50,402 nucleotides of DNA from Dictyoglomota bacterium (GTDB taxonomy: Bacteria; Dictyoglomota; Dictyoglomia; Dictyoglomales; Dictyoglomaceae). The position numbers and the translations under genes were made by a program. Below, in pieces: positions 1-9,009 of the stretch. The stretch spans positions 1 to 50,402 of the forward strand of contig JAKOUL010000127.1 of the NCBI GenBank assembly GCA_029776735.1. Direction: 5' to 3'. The first letter of the stretch is position 1, and each line of letters opens with the position of its first letter. The notes beneath the pieces are model-generated. The model did not search any database. It was not told where the DNA came from and saw only the letters and a list, made by a program, of their open reading frames with translations.

Positions 1-431
1 GTAGAGAAAGATCAAGATGTAGAGAAAAAGTTCTGACTTTATTATTTCAAAAAGATATGGGGCAAGAGGTAGATGTGGATTTTAAGAATTTTTCACCTCA
101 GGCTCAGGCTTTTGCTAATATCTTGTTTGAAAATGCTTTGTATTATAAAAATTTTTCTGATGAAGTTATAAGTAGATTTAGTAAGAATTGGAGAGTAGAG
201 AGAATTGGTGAAGTAGAAAGAAATATTCTAAGGATGGCAATTGCGGAAATGTTATCGTTTTCTGATATTCCTCCTGGAGTTACTGTGAATGAGGCTGTAG
301 AACTTGCTAAGAAGTATGTGAGTCCTGAAGCAGGAAGATTCATAAATGGTATATTAAGAAACATTGTTAGGAACTGGGATGAAATTTTAAAAATAAAAGA
401 AGGATTTGCTAATGTTAGTGGAAAAGATTAA
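1..431 (+). CDS. nusB: Transcription antitermination factor NusB (5' end outside window)
   Basis: NusB binds boxA RNA together with ribosomal protein S10 and supports antitermination during rRNA transcription. The frame is open from position 3, reading ERSRCREKVLTLLFQKDMG before the first internal ATG at 57. That stretch matches the start of helix 1 of NusB, so the true start lies before the window and 57 is not the start. Further family signatures are WRVERIGEVERNILRMAIAE and the C-terminal PPGVTVNEAVELAKKY and GRFINGILRNI motifs. The gene overlaps the start of dxs by about 20 bases, which suggests co-transcription and coupling. Family identity is clear; only the N-terminal end is missing. 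Confidence 0.93.
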   Translation, partial: RERSRCREKVLTLLFQKDMGQEVDVDFKNFSPQAQAFANILFENALYYKNFSDEVISRFSKNWRVERIGEVERNILRMAIAEMLSFSDIPPGVTVNEAVELAKKYVSPEAGRFINGILRNIVRNWDEILKIKEGFANVSGKD

Positions 432-2274
432 TTCGCCTCAAGATCTTAAAAATCTTTCTATCTCAGATTTGGAAAAAGTTTCAGAAGAAATAAGAAATAT
501 AATAATAAACACTGTAGACCAGAATGGAGGGCACTTAGCGTCTAATCTAGGTACGGTAGAGCTTACCTTAGCCCTTCATTATATTTTTGAAACTCCTCAA
601 GATAAAATAATATGGGATGTAGGACATCAATGCTACACTCATAAACTAATTACAGGAAGAGGAAATCTTTTTCATACTCTTAGACAATATGGGGGAATAA
701 GTGGCTATATAGCACCATGGGAAAGTTCTTATGATCATTTTGCTGTAGGGCATGCAGGTACGTCTCTTTCTGCAGCATTGGGGTTTGCAAAAGCAAGAGA
801 TTTAAGGGGAGAGAAGTATAAAGTTATAGCAGTTATAGGAGATGGTGCTTTGACCTCAGGAATGGCTTGGGAAGCTCTTAATCAAATTGGTTACTTAGGT
901 ACAGATATGATTGTTATTCTTAATGATAATGAGCATTCCATATCTCCTAGTGTGGGAGCTTTAGCTTTATATCTTACAAAACTTAGGAAGCATCCCCTTT
1001 ATAGATTTTTTAAACAAACCACACAAAACTTTTTGAAAAATTTTCCTTTTGGAGAGAAACTTCTTTCTCTTGATTTAAAGTTAGAAAGAGGAATTAAAAG
1101 TCTGCTTTTGGAAAATCCTATTTTTGAAAATCTTGGTTTTAAATATTTTGGTCCTTTTGATGGACATGATATTCCTTTGTTAACTTCTGTTTTTAAGGGA
1201 ATTAAAGAGACTTTATCATGTCCTGTTTTGATACATGTGACCACAAAAAAGGGAAATGGATATAAAGAGGCAGAGGCGTCTCCATCAAAATTCCATAGTA
1301 TTGTTTCAAAAGAGGATAGAGAGAAGAAGATTCTCACATATACTGAAGTATTTGGCAAAACATTAGTAGAGTTAGGAAAGAAGTATGATAATGTAGTTGC
1401 TATTACTGCTGCTATGCCAGAAGGTACAGGTCTCTCATATTTTGCGAAGGAATTTCCAGATAGGTTCTTTGATGTAAGTATTGCAGAAGAGCATGCTGTT
1501 ACTTTTGCTGCAGGACTTGCTCGGGATGGTTTTAAACCTGTAGTTGCTATTTATTCAACTTTTTTACAAAGAGCCTTTGATCAAATAATTCATGATGTGT
1601 GTTTACAGAAGCTTCCTGTAGTTTTTATTTTAGATAGATCAGGAATAGTAAGCGATGATGGTCCTACTCATCAAGGTATATTTGATCTTTCCTATCTAAG
1701 ACTTATTCCTAATTTAGTTATTATGGCTCCAAAAGATGAATTAGAACTTAGAAATATGTTATATACAGCTTTAGAATATCCTGGACCTATAGCTATTAGA
1801 TTTCCTAAAGGTAAAGGCTATGGTGTAAATATAGATGAGCCCTTTAAAAAACTTGATATTGGTAAGGGAGAAGTAATTAAAAATGGTGAAGATGTAATTC
1901 TCCTTGCTATTGGATCTATGGTATATCCAGCTTTGAAGGCTAGTGATATATTAGAAGAAAAAGGTATTAATCCTACTGTTGTAAATCTCAGATTTTTAAA
2001 ACCTTTAGATGTAATCCTTTTAGAGGAACTTTTCAATACTCATCACTTAGTATTTACTTTAGAAGAGAATATAGTTACAGGTGGACTATTTAGTGCTATA
2101 TCAGAGCTGGCTTGTAAGATGAACTTAGATATAAATCTTGTGCCAATCTCTATTCCTGAAAAATTTTTAGAACAAGGAAATGCAGATCTACTTAGGGATA
2201 TTTATGGCTTAACTCCAGAAAGGATAGCCCAAAAAGTATTAGAGAGTGTAAAAGGAGTAAAAGTTAAAGGTTGA
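412..2274 (+). CDS. dxs: 1-deoxy-D-xylulose-5-phosphate synthase
   Basis: Catalyses the thiamine-diphosphate-dependent condensation of pyruvate and glyceraldehyde 3-phosphate, the first step of the MEP isoprenoid pathway; DXP also feeds thiamine and pyridoxal synthesis. About 620 residues, the usual length. Visible motifs are GGHLASNLG and WDVGHQCYTHK near the N-terminus, the ThDP/Mg motif GDGALTSGMAWEALN near residue 145, the transketolase pyrimidine domain with SIAEEHAVTFAAGLA, and DRSGIVSDDGPTHQG. I chose ATG 412 because AGAAGGA lies 7-8 bases upstream; an in-frame TTG at 406 is the alternative. It overlaps nusB and, by four bases, the following tlyA. Confidence 0.96.
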   Translation: MLVEKINSPQDLKNLSISDLEKVSEEIRNIIINTVDQNGGHLASNLGTVELTLALHYIFETPQDKIIWDVGHQCYTHKLITGRGNLFHTLRQYGGISGYIAPWESSYDHFAVGHAGTSLSAALGFAKARDLRGEKYKVIAVIGDGALTSGMAWEALNQIGYLGTDMIVILNDNEHSISPSVGALALYLTKLRKHPLYRFFKQTTQNFLKNFPFGEKLLSLDLKLERGIKSLLLENPIFENLGFKYFGPFDGHDIPLLTSVFKGIKETLSCPVLIHVTTKKGNGYKEAEASPSKFHSIVSKEDREKKILTYTEVFGKTLVELGKKYDNVVAITAAMPEGTGLSYFAKEFPDRFFDVSIAEEHAVTFAAGLARDGFKPVVAIYSTFLQRAFDQIIHDVCLQKLPVVFILDRSGIVSDDGPTHQGIFDLSYLRLIPNLVIMAPKDELELRNMLYTALEYPGPIAIRFPKGKGYGVNIDEPFKKLDIGKGEVIKNGEDVILLAIGSMVYPALKASDILEEKGINPTVVNLRFLKPLDVILLEELFNTHHLVFTLEENIVTGGLFSAISELACKMNLDINLVPISIPEKFLEQGNADLLRDIYGLTPERIAQKVLESVKGVKVKG

Positions 2275-3071
2275 AGGAAAGATTGGATATCCTTCTTGTA
2301 AAAAGGGGTCTATTTGAAAGTAGAGAAAAAGCAAAGGCTGTTATTATAGCGGGTTTAGTTACTGTAGATGGAAAGCTTGTAGATAAACCTGATTCTAAAT
2401 TTTCTGAAGATGCACTTATTGAACTTAAGAGTTCATTGCCATATGTAAGTAAGGGTGGATTTAAACTTAAAAAAGCCTTAGACGAGTTTTCCCTTGATGT
2501 AAAAGATTTTATTGTAATGGATATTGGAGCAAGTACTGGTGGTTTTACTGATTGTCTTCTCCAAGAAGGAGCAAGGAAAGTTTATGCAGTAGATGTAGGA
2601 AAAGGACTTTTACATGAAAAGTTAAGGAAAGATAAAAGGGTTATTTTAATGGAAAGGATTAATGCAAGGTATTTAAAGGAGGAAGATATTCCGGAAAAAT
2701 TAGATCTTATTACTATAGATGTGTCTTTCATATCCATTTTAAAAATATTTCCAAGGCTAAAGCCATTATTGAAAAAAGAAGGCAAAGTATTATCTCTTAT
2801 AAAGCCTCAATTTGAAGCTGGATCTAAGGATGTTAGTAGAGGTGGAATTGTTAAAAAAGATGATGTTCATTTAAGAGTAATAGAAAATATAAGAGAGAAT
2901 ACAAAAAATTTAGGTTTTTTCTTAGAAAATATTACATATTACATTAGTAAAGAGGGTAAAGGTAATATAGAATATCCAGCTCTATTTTCTCAGATAGATT
3001 GTGGGGATATACTTATTGAGCCTGTAGTTGAGGAGGCTTTTAAAAATTGGGACTTAGTTTTAAAAAAGTAG
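2271..3071 (+). CDS. tlyA: TlyA-family rRNA (cytidine-2'-O)-methyltransferase
   Basis: Members of this family 2'-O-methylate cytidines in 16S and/or 23S rRNA using SAM; some were formerly annotated as hemolysin A. The protein has an N-terminal S4 RNA-binding domain (about residues 1-60, beginning RLDILLVKRGLFESREKAK). An FtsJ-like Rossmann methyltransferase domain follows, with the SAM motif MDIGASTGGFTDCLLQEGA and the later DVSFISI and LIKPQFEAG motifs. Length 266 is typical. The TTG start shares TTGA with the dxs stop, so translation is probably coupled. Which rRNA sites it modifies cannot be read from the sequence. Confidence 0.9.
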   Translation: MKERLDILLVKRGLFESREKAKAVIIAGLVTVDGKLVDKPDSKFSEDALIELKSSLPYVSKGGFKLKKALDEFSLDVKDFIVMDIGASTGGFTDCLLQEGARKVYAVDVGKGLLHEKLRKDKRVILMERINARYLKEEDIPEKLDLITIDVSFISILKIFPRLKPLLKKEGKVLSLIKPQFEAGSKDVSRGGIVKKDDVHLRVIENIRENTKNLGFFLENITYYISKEGKGNIEYPALFSQIDCGDILIEPVVEEAFKNWDLVLKK

Positions 3072-3841
3072 GAATTTTCTACAATCCTAAAAAAAGAGAG
3101 GCTAAGAGAGTTATTGAGATATTAGAAAATTGGGCATCTAAAAATGAGATACAAGTAAGTATAGAAGATACTGAAGATATTGATTTAGCTATGGCAATAG
3201 GAGGAGATGGCACTGTACTCTATACTTTACAAAGAATTGCTGTTAAAAATATACCTGTAGTTGGAATAAATACTGGTAGACTTGGGTTTCTTACCACTGT
3301 AGAGGCAAAAGATATAAATAAACTTCTAACTTCCTTAGAAAATGGTAATTTTTTCTTAGAAAAACATCCTGTTATAAAACTTTGTATTGATAATAAAGTA
3401 TATTATGCTTTTAATGAGGTAGTATTATTGAAGGCAGAAAATACTCCACTAATTTCTTTATCTTTATCCTTTAATGGTTCTATTATAAATACTCCTCCTG
3501 CTGATGGAGTAATTATAGCCACATCTTCAGGTTCTACTGCTTATGCCCTATCTGCAGGGGGTCCTGTGATTTTTCCAGAATTTGATGCTTTTGAAGTGCT
3601 TCCTATATGTGCTCATTCTTTATCGTTTAGACCTTTGATTTTTCCTCTTACAAAAAATATTGAAATTTTACTACCTCGTAAAACAATGCAAATAGAAGTA
3701 TGGGTAGACGGAAAGGAAGTAGAGCTTCTTAGTAAAAAAAATGAAGTAAGAATAGAAAAGGCAGAATTTTATACTAAGCTTATTTTCCTTTCAGGATGGG
3801 AATTCTTTAATAGACTTAAAAAGAAACTTCACTGGAGGTAA
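3047..3841 (+). CDS. nadK: NAD kinase
   Basis: Phosphorylates NAD to NADP in the cytosol. The diagnostic GGDGT motif (AIGGDGTVLYTLQ) is near residue 53, followed by GINTGRLGFLT and the second substrate motif TPPADGVIIATSSGSTAYALSAGGP (positions about 3490-3565). Length 264 is within the bacterial range. The TTG start at 3047 lies 25 bases inside the 3' end of tlyA. Its stop codon is embedded in GGAGGTAA, which doubles as the Shine-Dalgarno of recN. The last residues (FNRLKKKLHWR) show no feature I recognise. Confidence 0.95.
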   Translation: MGLSFKKVGIFYNPKKREAKRVIEILENWASKNEIQVSIEDTEDIDLAMAIGGDGTVLYTLQRIAVKNIPVVGINTGRLGFLTTVEAKDINKLLTSLENGNFFLEKHPVIKLCIDNKVYYAFNEVVLLKAENTPLISLSLSFNGSIINTPPADGVIIATSSGSTAYALSAGGPVIFPEFDAFEVLPICAHSLSFRPLIFPLTKNIEILLPRKTMQIEVWVDGKEVELLSKKNEVRIEKAEFYTKLIFLSGWEFFNRLKKKLHWR

Positions 3842-3846
3842 CTATA

Positions 3847-5583
3847 ATGCTTCTTGCTTTAAGGGTAAAGGATTTTGCGATTATTGATGAAATAACTTTA
3901 GATTTTCATGAGGGTTTAAATGTAATAACTGGGGAGACTGGTGCTGGTAAATCTCTATTAGTAGATGCCTTAGCTTTTCTTCTTGGAGAGAGAGCTTCTA
4001 CTGATATTATTAAAACAGATAGTAATAAAAGTGTTGTTGAGGCTATATTTGCTATTAATGAAGATGTGGAGAAGTTGCTTGATGAATGGGAAATACCAAA
4101 AGAGCAAGATAAAACTTTACTTGTTTCCAGAGAACTGAATAAGTCTGGGAGAAGTAAATGTCGGGTAAATGGAGAATTAGTAACGGTTGGAATGTTGGAA
4201 AGATTACTTTCTAATATTATAGAAATTCATGGTCAACATGAGCATCAAAGAATTCTCCACAAAGATTTTCAATTGGAGGTTTTTGACCTTTTAGGTGGAG
4301 AAAGATGTTTAGAACAAAAAAGGAAAGTGATAGAACTTTTTCGGAGGTTAAAAACTCTTTATTCAGAGAGGGATAATATCTATAGTAAAGAAAAGGAGAG
4401 AGAGCAGAGAATAGATCTTCTTTCTTTCCAAATTGATGAGATTGAAAAATCAAATTTAAGAGTAGGAGAAGAAGAGGAACTTCTTGAACAAAGACAAAGG
4501 TTACAAAATTTTGAAAAAATAAGATCAGGAATTGAGGATGTGGTGAAATACTTATACGAAAGTATGGGAGAAAGTCTATCTGCTGTGGAGCAACTTGGGG
4601 AAAGTATAGAGGTCCTGAAACCTTTATCTTCTGTAGATGAGAATCTTAGCAGTATTGTGGAACTTCTTGAAAGCTCTAAGGTATATTTAGAAGAGGCAGT
4701 TGATTCTATCCGTAAATATAGAGATAGATTGGAAACTGATCCATCAATTTTAGAAAGTATAGAAGAAAGGTTATATAGAATCTCGCAACTTAAGAGGAAA
4801 TATGGAAAGAATATAGAAGAGATTTTAGATTACAAGGAAAAAGCGAAGGAAGAGTTGGAATTTCTTTCTAACATGGAGATGCAATTAGAAAATATAGAAA
4901 AAGAGATGAGCGAAATAGAGAAGCAGTTAATAGAAGAGAGTGAAAGACTTTCCCAAATAAGAAGAGAAATTGTAGAGAATTTCGTAACAAAAGTTGAGCA
5001 AGAGCTTAAAGATTTAGGAATGGCTCATGCAAAATTTTCTGTTGATTTTCAAGAGCCGTCTTCTTTTATTGAGATTGATGGAATAAAAATAGGAGAGAAA
5101 GGTAAAGAGATAATTGAATTTATGTTAGCATCAAATCCAGGAGAAGCCTTTAAGCCCCTTAGACATGTCGCTTCTGGAGGAGAACTTTCAAGAATAATGC
5201 TTGCTTTAAAAACCATATTAAATGAAGTAGATAATATTCCTGTTTTAGTTTTTGATGAGATAGATAGCGGAATAGGTGGAGATACAGCGTATCTTCTTGC
5301 ACAGAAACTCTGGAATATATCTAAAAATAGACAAGTATTTTGTATCACTCACCTTCCTCAAATAGCTGCATGGGCAGATAATCATTTTTACTTAGAAAAG
5401 AAGATAATTAATGAACAAACTAAGATAAGAGTGAGTTTTTTGGATTATAGATCAAGAATTATGGAAATTTCAAGGATGCTTGGTGGGAGTCTTGTTTCTG
5501 AAGTAAGCCAACAACATGCAAAAGAACTTTTGGCAAAAGTATCTAAGATAAAGAGTAAAGATTATAATGAAATTTCAGAGTAA
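3847..5583 (+). CDS. recN: DNA repair protein RecN
   Basis: SMC-like ATPase of double-strand-break repair that acts with RecA. Walker A (GETGAGKS, about residues 30-37) is at the N-terminus. A long charged coiled-coil section spans about residues 155-370, interrupted near its middle. The C-terminal head carries the ABC signature (RHVASGGELSRIMLALK) and Walker B (VLVFDEIDSGIGG), followed by CITHLPQIAAWAD. Length 578 is slightly above the 550-570 usual for the family. ATG 3847 follows GGAGGT by 6-7 bases. The position after nadK and tlyA is a common bacterial neighbourhood. Confidence 0.96.
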   Translation: MLLALRVKDFAIIDEITLDFHEGLNVITGETGAGKSLLVDALAFLLGERASTDIIKTDSNKSVVEAIFAINEDVEKLLDEWEIPKEQDKTLLVSRELNKSGRSKCRVNGELVTVGMLERLLSNIIEIHGQHEHQRILHKDFQLEVFDLLGGERCLEQKRKVIELFRRLKTLYSERDNIYSKEKEREQRIDLLSFQIDEIEKSNLRVGEEEELLEQRQRLQNFEKIRSGIEDVVKYLYESMGESLSAVEQLGESIEVLKPLSSVDENLSSIVELLESSKVYLEEAVDSIRKYRDRLETDPSILESIEERLYRISQLKRKYGKNIEEILDYKEKAKEELEFLSNMEMQLENIEKEMSEIEKQLIEESERLSQIRREIVENFVTKVEQELKDLGMAHAKFSVDFQEPSSFIEIDGIKIGEKGKEIIEFMLASNPGEAFKPLRHVASGGELSRIMLALKTILNEVDNIPVLVFDEIDSGIGGDTAYLLAQKLWNISKNRQVFCITHLPQIAAWADNHFYLEKKIINEQTKIRVSFLDYRSRIMEISRMLGGSLVSEVSQQHAKELLAKVSKIKSKDYNEISE

Positions 5584-5594
5584 GGAGTAATTTA

Positions 5595-6134
5595 ATGGAA
5601 GAGAAAATATTAAAAGAGGAGAATATCTATAAAGGTAGAATTATTGAAGTAAATGAGTATGAAGTTGTACTTCCTAATGGAAAAAAAACTAAAAGAGAAG
5701 TAGTGCACCACCCAGGAGCTGTGGGAATTCTTCCTATTTCAGAAGATAAAACTATTTATTTTGTAAAACAGTATAGGCTTCCTGCAAAAAGTATTTTATT
5801 AGAAATTCCTGCTGGAAAACTTGATTATGGGGAGGATCCTTTAGATTGTGCCGGAAGGGAACTTGAGGAAGAAATTGGCTTTAAATCAAAAAATTTAAAG
5901 CTTATTCATACTTTTTATCCCTCTCCAGGAATAAGTGATGAAATTCTATATCTTTTTGTTGCTAAGGAACTTGAGAAAACAACTCTAAATCCTGATGAGG
6001 ACGAATTTTTAGAAGTTGTTCCTTTAAAAAAAGAAGATCTTGAAAGAATTTTGTTTGAAGATGGATTTAGGGATTCCAAGACTCTTATTGCAGTTTATTA
6101 TTTTCTTTTTAATAAGGAGGAATGGTTATTATGA
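5595..6134 (+). CDS. Nudix hydrolase, ADP-ribose pyrophosphatase type
   Basis: Probably hydrolyses ADP-ribose to AMP and ribose 5-phosphate. The Nudix box is intact: G-x5-E-x7-RELEEEIGF, starting at GKLDYGEDP (about residue 76). The N-terminal layout (EENIYKGRIIEVNEYEVVLPNG, then HHPGAVGILPI) and the sequence YRLPAKSILLEIPAGKLD resemble the ADP-ribose branch (NudF-like). Length 179 fits. AAGGAG lies just before ATG 5595. The stop overlaps the ald start as ATGA. Substrate is inferred from family resemblance; other nucleoside diphosphate sugars are possible. Confidence 0.88.
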   Translation: MEEKILKEENIYKGRIIEVNEYEVVLPNGKKTKREVVHHPGAVGILPISEDKTIYFVKQYRLPAKSILLEIPAGKLDYGEDPLDCAGRELEEEIGFKSKNLKLIHTFYPSPGISDEILYLFVAKELEKTTLNPDEDEFLEVVPLKKEDLERILFEDGFRDSKTLIAVYYFLFNKEEWLL

Positions 6135-7243
6135 TTATCGGCATTCCTAAGGAGATAAAACCCGAAGAAAATAGAGTAGCGATAGTGCCAGGTGGGGTTG
6201 AGACTCTTTTTAAAATGGGGCATAAAATAATTATTGAGAAAGGAGCAGGAATTGGAAGTGGGTTTTCTGACGAGGAATATTTAAAAGCAGGGGCTAAAAT
6301 TTTGGATCATCATGAAGATATATTTTATGAGTCTGATTTAATATTAAAAGTAAAAGAACCTTTGCCTGATGAAGTTAACCTTCTAAGTGAAGATAAGATT
6401 TTGTTTACATATCTTCATTTGGCAGCTTCTGAAGAGCTAACAAAGAAACTTATGGGGACTAAAGCCATATGTATAGCTTATGAGACTGTACAGACCGAAG
6501 ATGGTTTTCTTCCTCTTTTAGCTCCTATGAGTGAGATTGCTGGTAGAATGGCTCCACAAGAGGGAGCAAAATACTTGGAAAAACCTTTTGGAGGAAGAGG
6601 GATACTTCTTGGAGGAGTCCCAGGTGTACCTCCTGCAAATGTGGTAATAATGGGAGCAGGGACAGTTGGTTTCAATGCTGCAAGGGTTGCTTCAGGAATG
6701 GGAGCTACACTAACAGTTTTGGATATAAATCCCCGTAAATTAAGAGTGATTGACGAATTTTTCCAAGGAAAAGTAACTACTATGATTGCTGATAGCTATA
6801 ATATTCGTATGGTAGTAAGATATGCAGATCTTTTAATTGGAGCAGTTTTAATACCAGGAGCAAAAGCCCCTAAGATTATTACCCGTGAACTTCTAAGAAT
6901 CATGAAATCTGGGTCAGTTTTTATAGATGTAGCTATAGATCAGGGGGGATGTGCTGAAACTTCTCATCCTACGACTCATCTTAATCCTATCTATGAAGAA
7001 GAAGGAGTGATCCATTATTCAGTGGCAAATATGCCTGGTGCAGTGCCAAGGACTGCTACTAGATCTTTAACTTTAAATACTCTTCCATATGTGATAGAGA
7101 TTGCAGAAAAAGGCTGGAAAAATGCTGTAATAGATAATAAAGATTTATCTTATGGAGTAAATATTGGAAAAGGAAAAATTACTTATAAAACTGTGGCTGA
7201 TACTTTCAACTTGCCTTATATACCATTAAATGAAATACTTTAA
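6131..7243 (+). CDS. ald: Alanine dehydrogenase
   Basis: NAD-dependent interconversion of L-alanine with pyruvate and ammonium. The N-terminus MIIGIPKEIKPEENRVAIVPGG is characteristic. The catalytic region includes KVKEPLPDE and FTYLHLAAS, and the Rossmann dinucleotide site is VVIMGAGTVGFNAARVASGMGA (positions about 6642-6708). About 370 residues, usual length. An upstream in-frame ATG at 6122 is only one base from AAGGAGG, while ATG 6131 is ten bases from it and gives the canonical N-terminus, so I use 6131. The start overlaps the Nudix stop as ATGA. The gene ends in a palindromic terminator shared with hslO. Confidence 0.95.
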   Translation: MIIGIPKEIKPEENRVAIVPGGVETLFKMGHKIIIEKGAGIGSGFSDEEYLKAGAKILDHHEDIFYESDLILKVKEPLPDEVNLLSEDKILFTYLHLAASEELTKKLMGTKAICIAYETVQTEDGFLPLLAPMSEIAGRMAPQEGAKYLEKPFGGRGILLGGVPGVPPANVVIMGAGTVGFNAARVASGMGATLTVLDINPRKLRVIDEFFQGKVTTMIADSYNIRMVVRYADLLIGAVLIPGAKAPKIITRELLRIMKSGSVFIDVAIDQGGCAETSHPTTHLNPIYEEEGVIHYSVANMPGAVPRTATRSLTLNTLPYVIEIAEKGWKNAVIDNKDLSYGVNIGKGKITYKTVADTFNLPYIPLNEIL

Positions 7244-7266
7244 TGAAAGTTAACTTTCATTTTTTA
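7242..7266. terminator. Shared palindromic terminator between ald and hslO
   Basis: Positions 7242-7261 form a perfect 20-base palindrome (arms AATGAAAG / CTTTCATT around TTAA), followed by a T-run on the + strand. It includes the last two bases of the ald stop, and the hslO stop codon (7250-7252, minus strand) sits at its centre. It could therefore serve as a bidirectional terminator, although the stem is AT-rich and weak. Confidence 0.6.
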
Positions 7267-8137
7267 GTTCCCTAATCAGTTCCTCAATTTGCTCTTTCCC
7301 AAAAGAGTAAATTTTACTACAGAATTCACATTTTACGTCAATTTTTCTCTCTTTTTTAAGAAGGTCTTCTAATTCCTTTTCTCCTAATGCGATTAATGCA
7401 TTTTCTGCTCTCTCAAGACTGCATCTACATGAATATTGGAGAGGCTCTGGGTGAAACATCTCATAGTCTATCCCAATAAAAATAGAACTCATAATTTCCT
7501 CAGGAGTTTTCCCATTCAAAATCATTTTGCTTGGTGGCTCCAGATTGTTTATATTTCTTTCTATGTTGGATATGAGTTCTTCCTCAGTTTCGGGTAGGGT
7601 TTGGACAATGTATCCTCCTGCAGAGATGACTTTACTATCTTTTCCTACATATACTCCTGCTGCAACTGCTGAAGGTTGTTGCTCAGAATAGATAAAGTAG
7701 TAAGCAAGGTCTTTTGCTATCCCGCCTGAAACTAAATGAGTTACGCTTTTATATGGTTCTTTTAATCCTAAATCTCTTACAACACTGAGAATTCCTTCTT
7801 TACCTACAGCAGAAGGTACATCTAATTTACCTCCTGCTGTAGGAGGTAAATCTATATAAGGTCTCTTTATATATCCTCTTACATTTCCTACAAAATCCGC
7901 ATCTGCTATAATGTTACCCAAGGGTCCATTCCCTACTATCTGTAAACTTATTGTTTCTTCCTTCTTCTTAAGCATCTTTCCCATAATTGCAGTAAGAGTA
8001 AGGACTCTTCCTAAGGCAGCAATAGCAGTGGGAGAAGCTTGATGTATTATTCTGGCTTCTTCTACAAGTTTTGTAGTTCTCGCTACGTATGCAATAATTT
8101 TTTTATTTTTATTAATTCCTCGTATCAAATAATCCAT
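7250..8137 (-). CDS. hslO: Redox-regulated chaperone Hsp33
   Basis: Cytosolic holdase chaperone activated by oxidative unfolding. Its C-terminal zinc switch is present: CRC (in YSCRCSLERA) and CEFC (in VKCEFCSKIYSFG), i.e. CxC and CxxC separated by about 30 residues. The N-terminal domain reads MDYLIRGINKNKKIIAYVARTT, with GPLGNIIADADFVGNVRGY and LPPTAGGKLDVPSAVG as family motifs. 295 residues is typical. It is transcribed alone on the minus strand, divergent from the amino acid transporter and convergent with ald. An 11-bp inverted repeat lies within it at 7825-7851. Confidence 0.95.
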   Translation of the reverse strand: MDYLIRGINKNKKIIAYVARTTKLVEEARIIHQASPTAIAALGRVLTLTAIMGKMLKKKEETISLQIVGNGPLGNIIADADFVGNVRGYIKRPYIDLPPTAGGKLDVPSAVGKEGILSVVRDLGLKEPYKSVTHLVSGGIAKDLAYYFIYSEQQPSAVAAGVYVGKDSKVISAGGYIVQTLPETEEELISNIERNINNLEPPSKMILNGKTPEEIMSSIFIGIDYEMFHPEPLQYSCRCSLERAENALIALGEKELEDLLKKERKIDVKCEFCSKIYSFGKEQIEELIRELKNES

Positions 8138-8158
8138 AAATTTTTCACCGCATAAAAT

Positions 8159-8164
8159 ATTATA
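8159..8164 (-). promoter_or_regulatory. Candidate -10 element for hslO
   Basis: The minus strand reads TATAAT here, about 20 bases upstream of the hslO start. I see no good -35 hexamer at 16-18 bases, so the assignment is tentative. The element directly abuts the -35 of the divergent transporter promoter, so the two promoters would compete or be co-regulated. Confidence 0.4.
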
Positions 8165-8165
8165 C

Positions 8166-8195
8166 TTGACTTTTAAGTTTATTTGTTCGTATACT
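8166..8195 (+). promoter_or_regulatory. Sigma70-type promoter of amino acid ABC operon
   Basis: TTGACT at 8166-8171 and TATACT at 8190-8195 are separated by 18 bases. Transcription would start near 8202, leaving a short leader that contains the Shine-Dalgarno AGGGGAGGA at 8212-8220. Confidence 0.72.
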
Positions 8196-8225
8196 TTTCC
8201 TAAAATCTAAAAGGGGAGGAACTAT

Positions 8226-8993
8226 ATGCGAAGATTATCATGTTTATTTCTCTTTTTAGCACTTTTTTCCTTGCCTATCTTAGGGGCTGGTGCTGTGGAT
8301 AGAATTAAAAAAGCTGGTGTTTTAAAAGTAGGGAGTGATGTAGCATACGCGCCTTTTGAGTATATGGAAGGTGATAAGGCTGTAGGTTTTGATATTGATA
8401 TTGCTCAAGAGATTGCTAATGCTTTAGGTGTAAAACTTCAAATTATAAATACCTCTTTTGACGGTATAATTGCTGCACTAAAGGCAAAGAAATTTGATAT
8501 TATTATTTCTGCTATGACTATAACTGATGAAAGGAAGAAAGAAATTGATTTTTCTATCCCTTATTATGACTCTGGACAAATTATTGTGGTAAGAGCTGAT
8601 AATAATACGATAAAAACTGAAAAAGATCTTAAGGGGAAGATTGTAGGTGTACAATTAGGAACTACAGGAGAACTTACTGCTAAAAAATTGAAGGATCAAG
8701 TAGGAATTAAGGAGATACGTAGTTATGAAACAATTCCCGAAGCTTTTATGGATCTTGAACTTGGGCGATTAGATGCAATAATTAATGATCTTCCTGTTTC
8801 TCTCTATTATGCTAAAACTCGTCCTAAATTAAAATGTGTTGGAGAAGTATTTACCACAGAGCAATATGGAATAGCACTAAGAAAAGAAGATAAAGATCTT
8901 CGCGATAAGATTAACGAGATTCTATTAAACTTGAAGAAGACAGGAAAATATAATAAGATATACAAAAAGTGGTTCGGAGTGGAACCTAAGTAA
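8226..8993 (+). CDS. Amino acid ABC transporter, periplasmic/extracellular binding protein
   Basis: Family 3 solute-binding protein that delivers a polar amino acid to the adjacent permease. The N-terminal signal peptide (basic RR, then hydrophobic LFLFLALFSLPILGAGA) lacks a lipobox cysteine, so it looks secreted rather than lipid-anchored. The mature part begins VDRIKKAGVLKVGSDVAYAPFEY. Ligand-site family motifs are GFDIDIAQEIANALGV, AMTITDERKKEIDFSIPYYDSGQ and the hinge region GKIVGVQLGTTGE. 255 residues is normal. It is first in a three-gene operon with its own promoter. The ligand (glutamine, arginine, cystine or other) cannot be decided from sequence alone. Confidence 0.9.
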   Translation: MRRLSCLFLFLALFSLPILGAGAVDRIKKAGVLKVGSDVAYAPFEYMEGDKAVGFDIDIAQEIANALGVKLQIINTSFDGIIAALKAKKFDIIISAMTITDERKKEIDFSIPYYDSGQIIVVRADNNTIKTEKDLKGKIVGVQLGTTGELTAKKLKDQVGIKEIRSYETIPEAFMDLELGRLDAIINDLPVSLYYAKTRPKLKCVGEVFTTEQYGIALRKEDKDLRDKINEILLNLKKTGKYNKIYKKWFGVEPK

Positions 8994-9009
8994 ATAAAGA
9001 GGTAGGAAA

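Noticed and set aside
999..1358. 119-codon minus-strand frame inside dxs (and similar antisense frames in aroC, nfnB, recN and the DUF4388 gene)
   Set aside because: Shadow frames opposite clearly conserved genes, with no ribosome site or plausible protein features.
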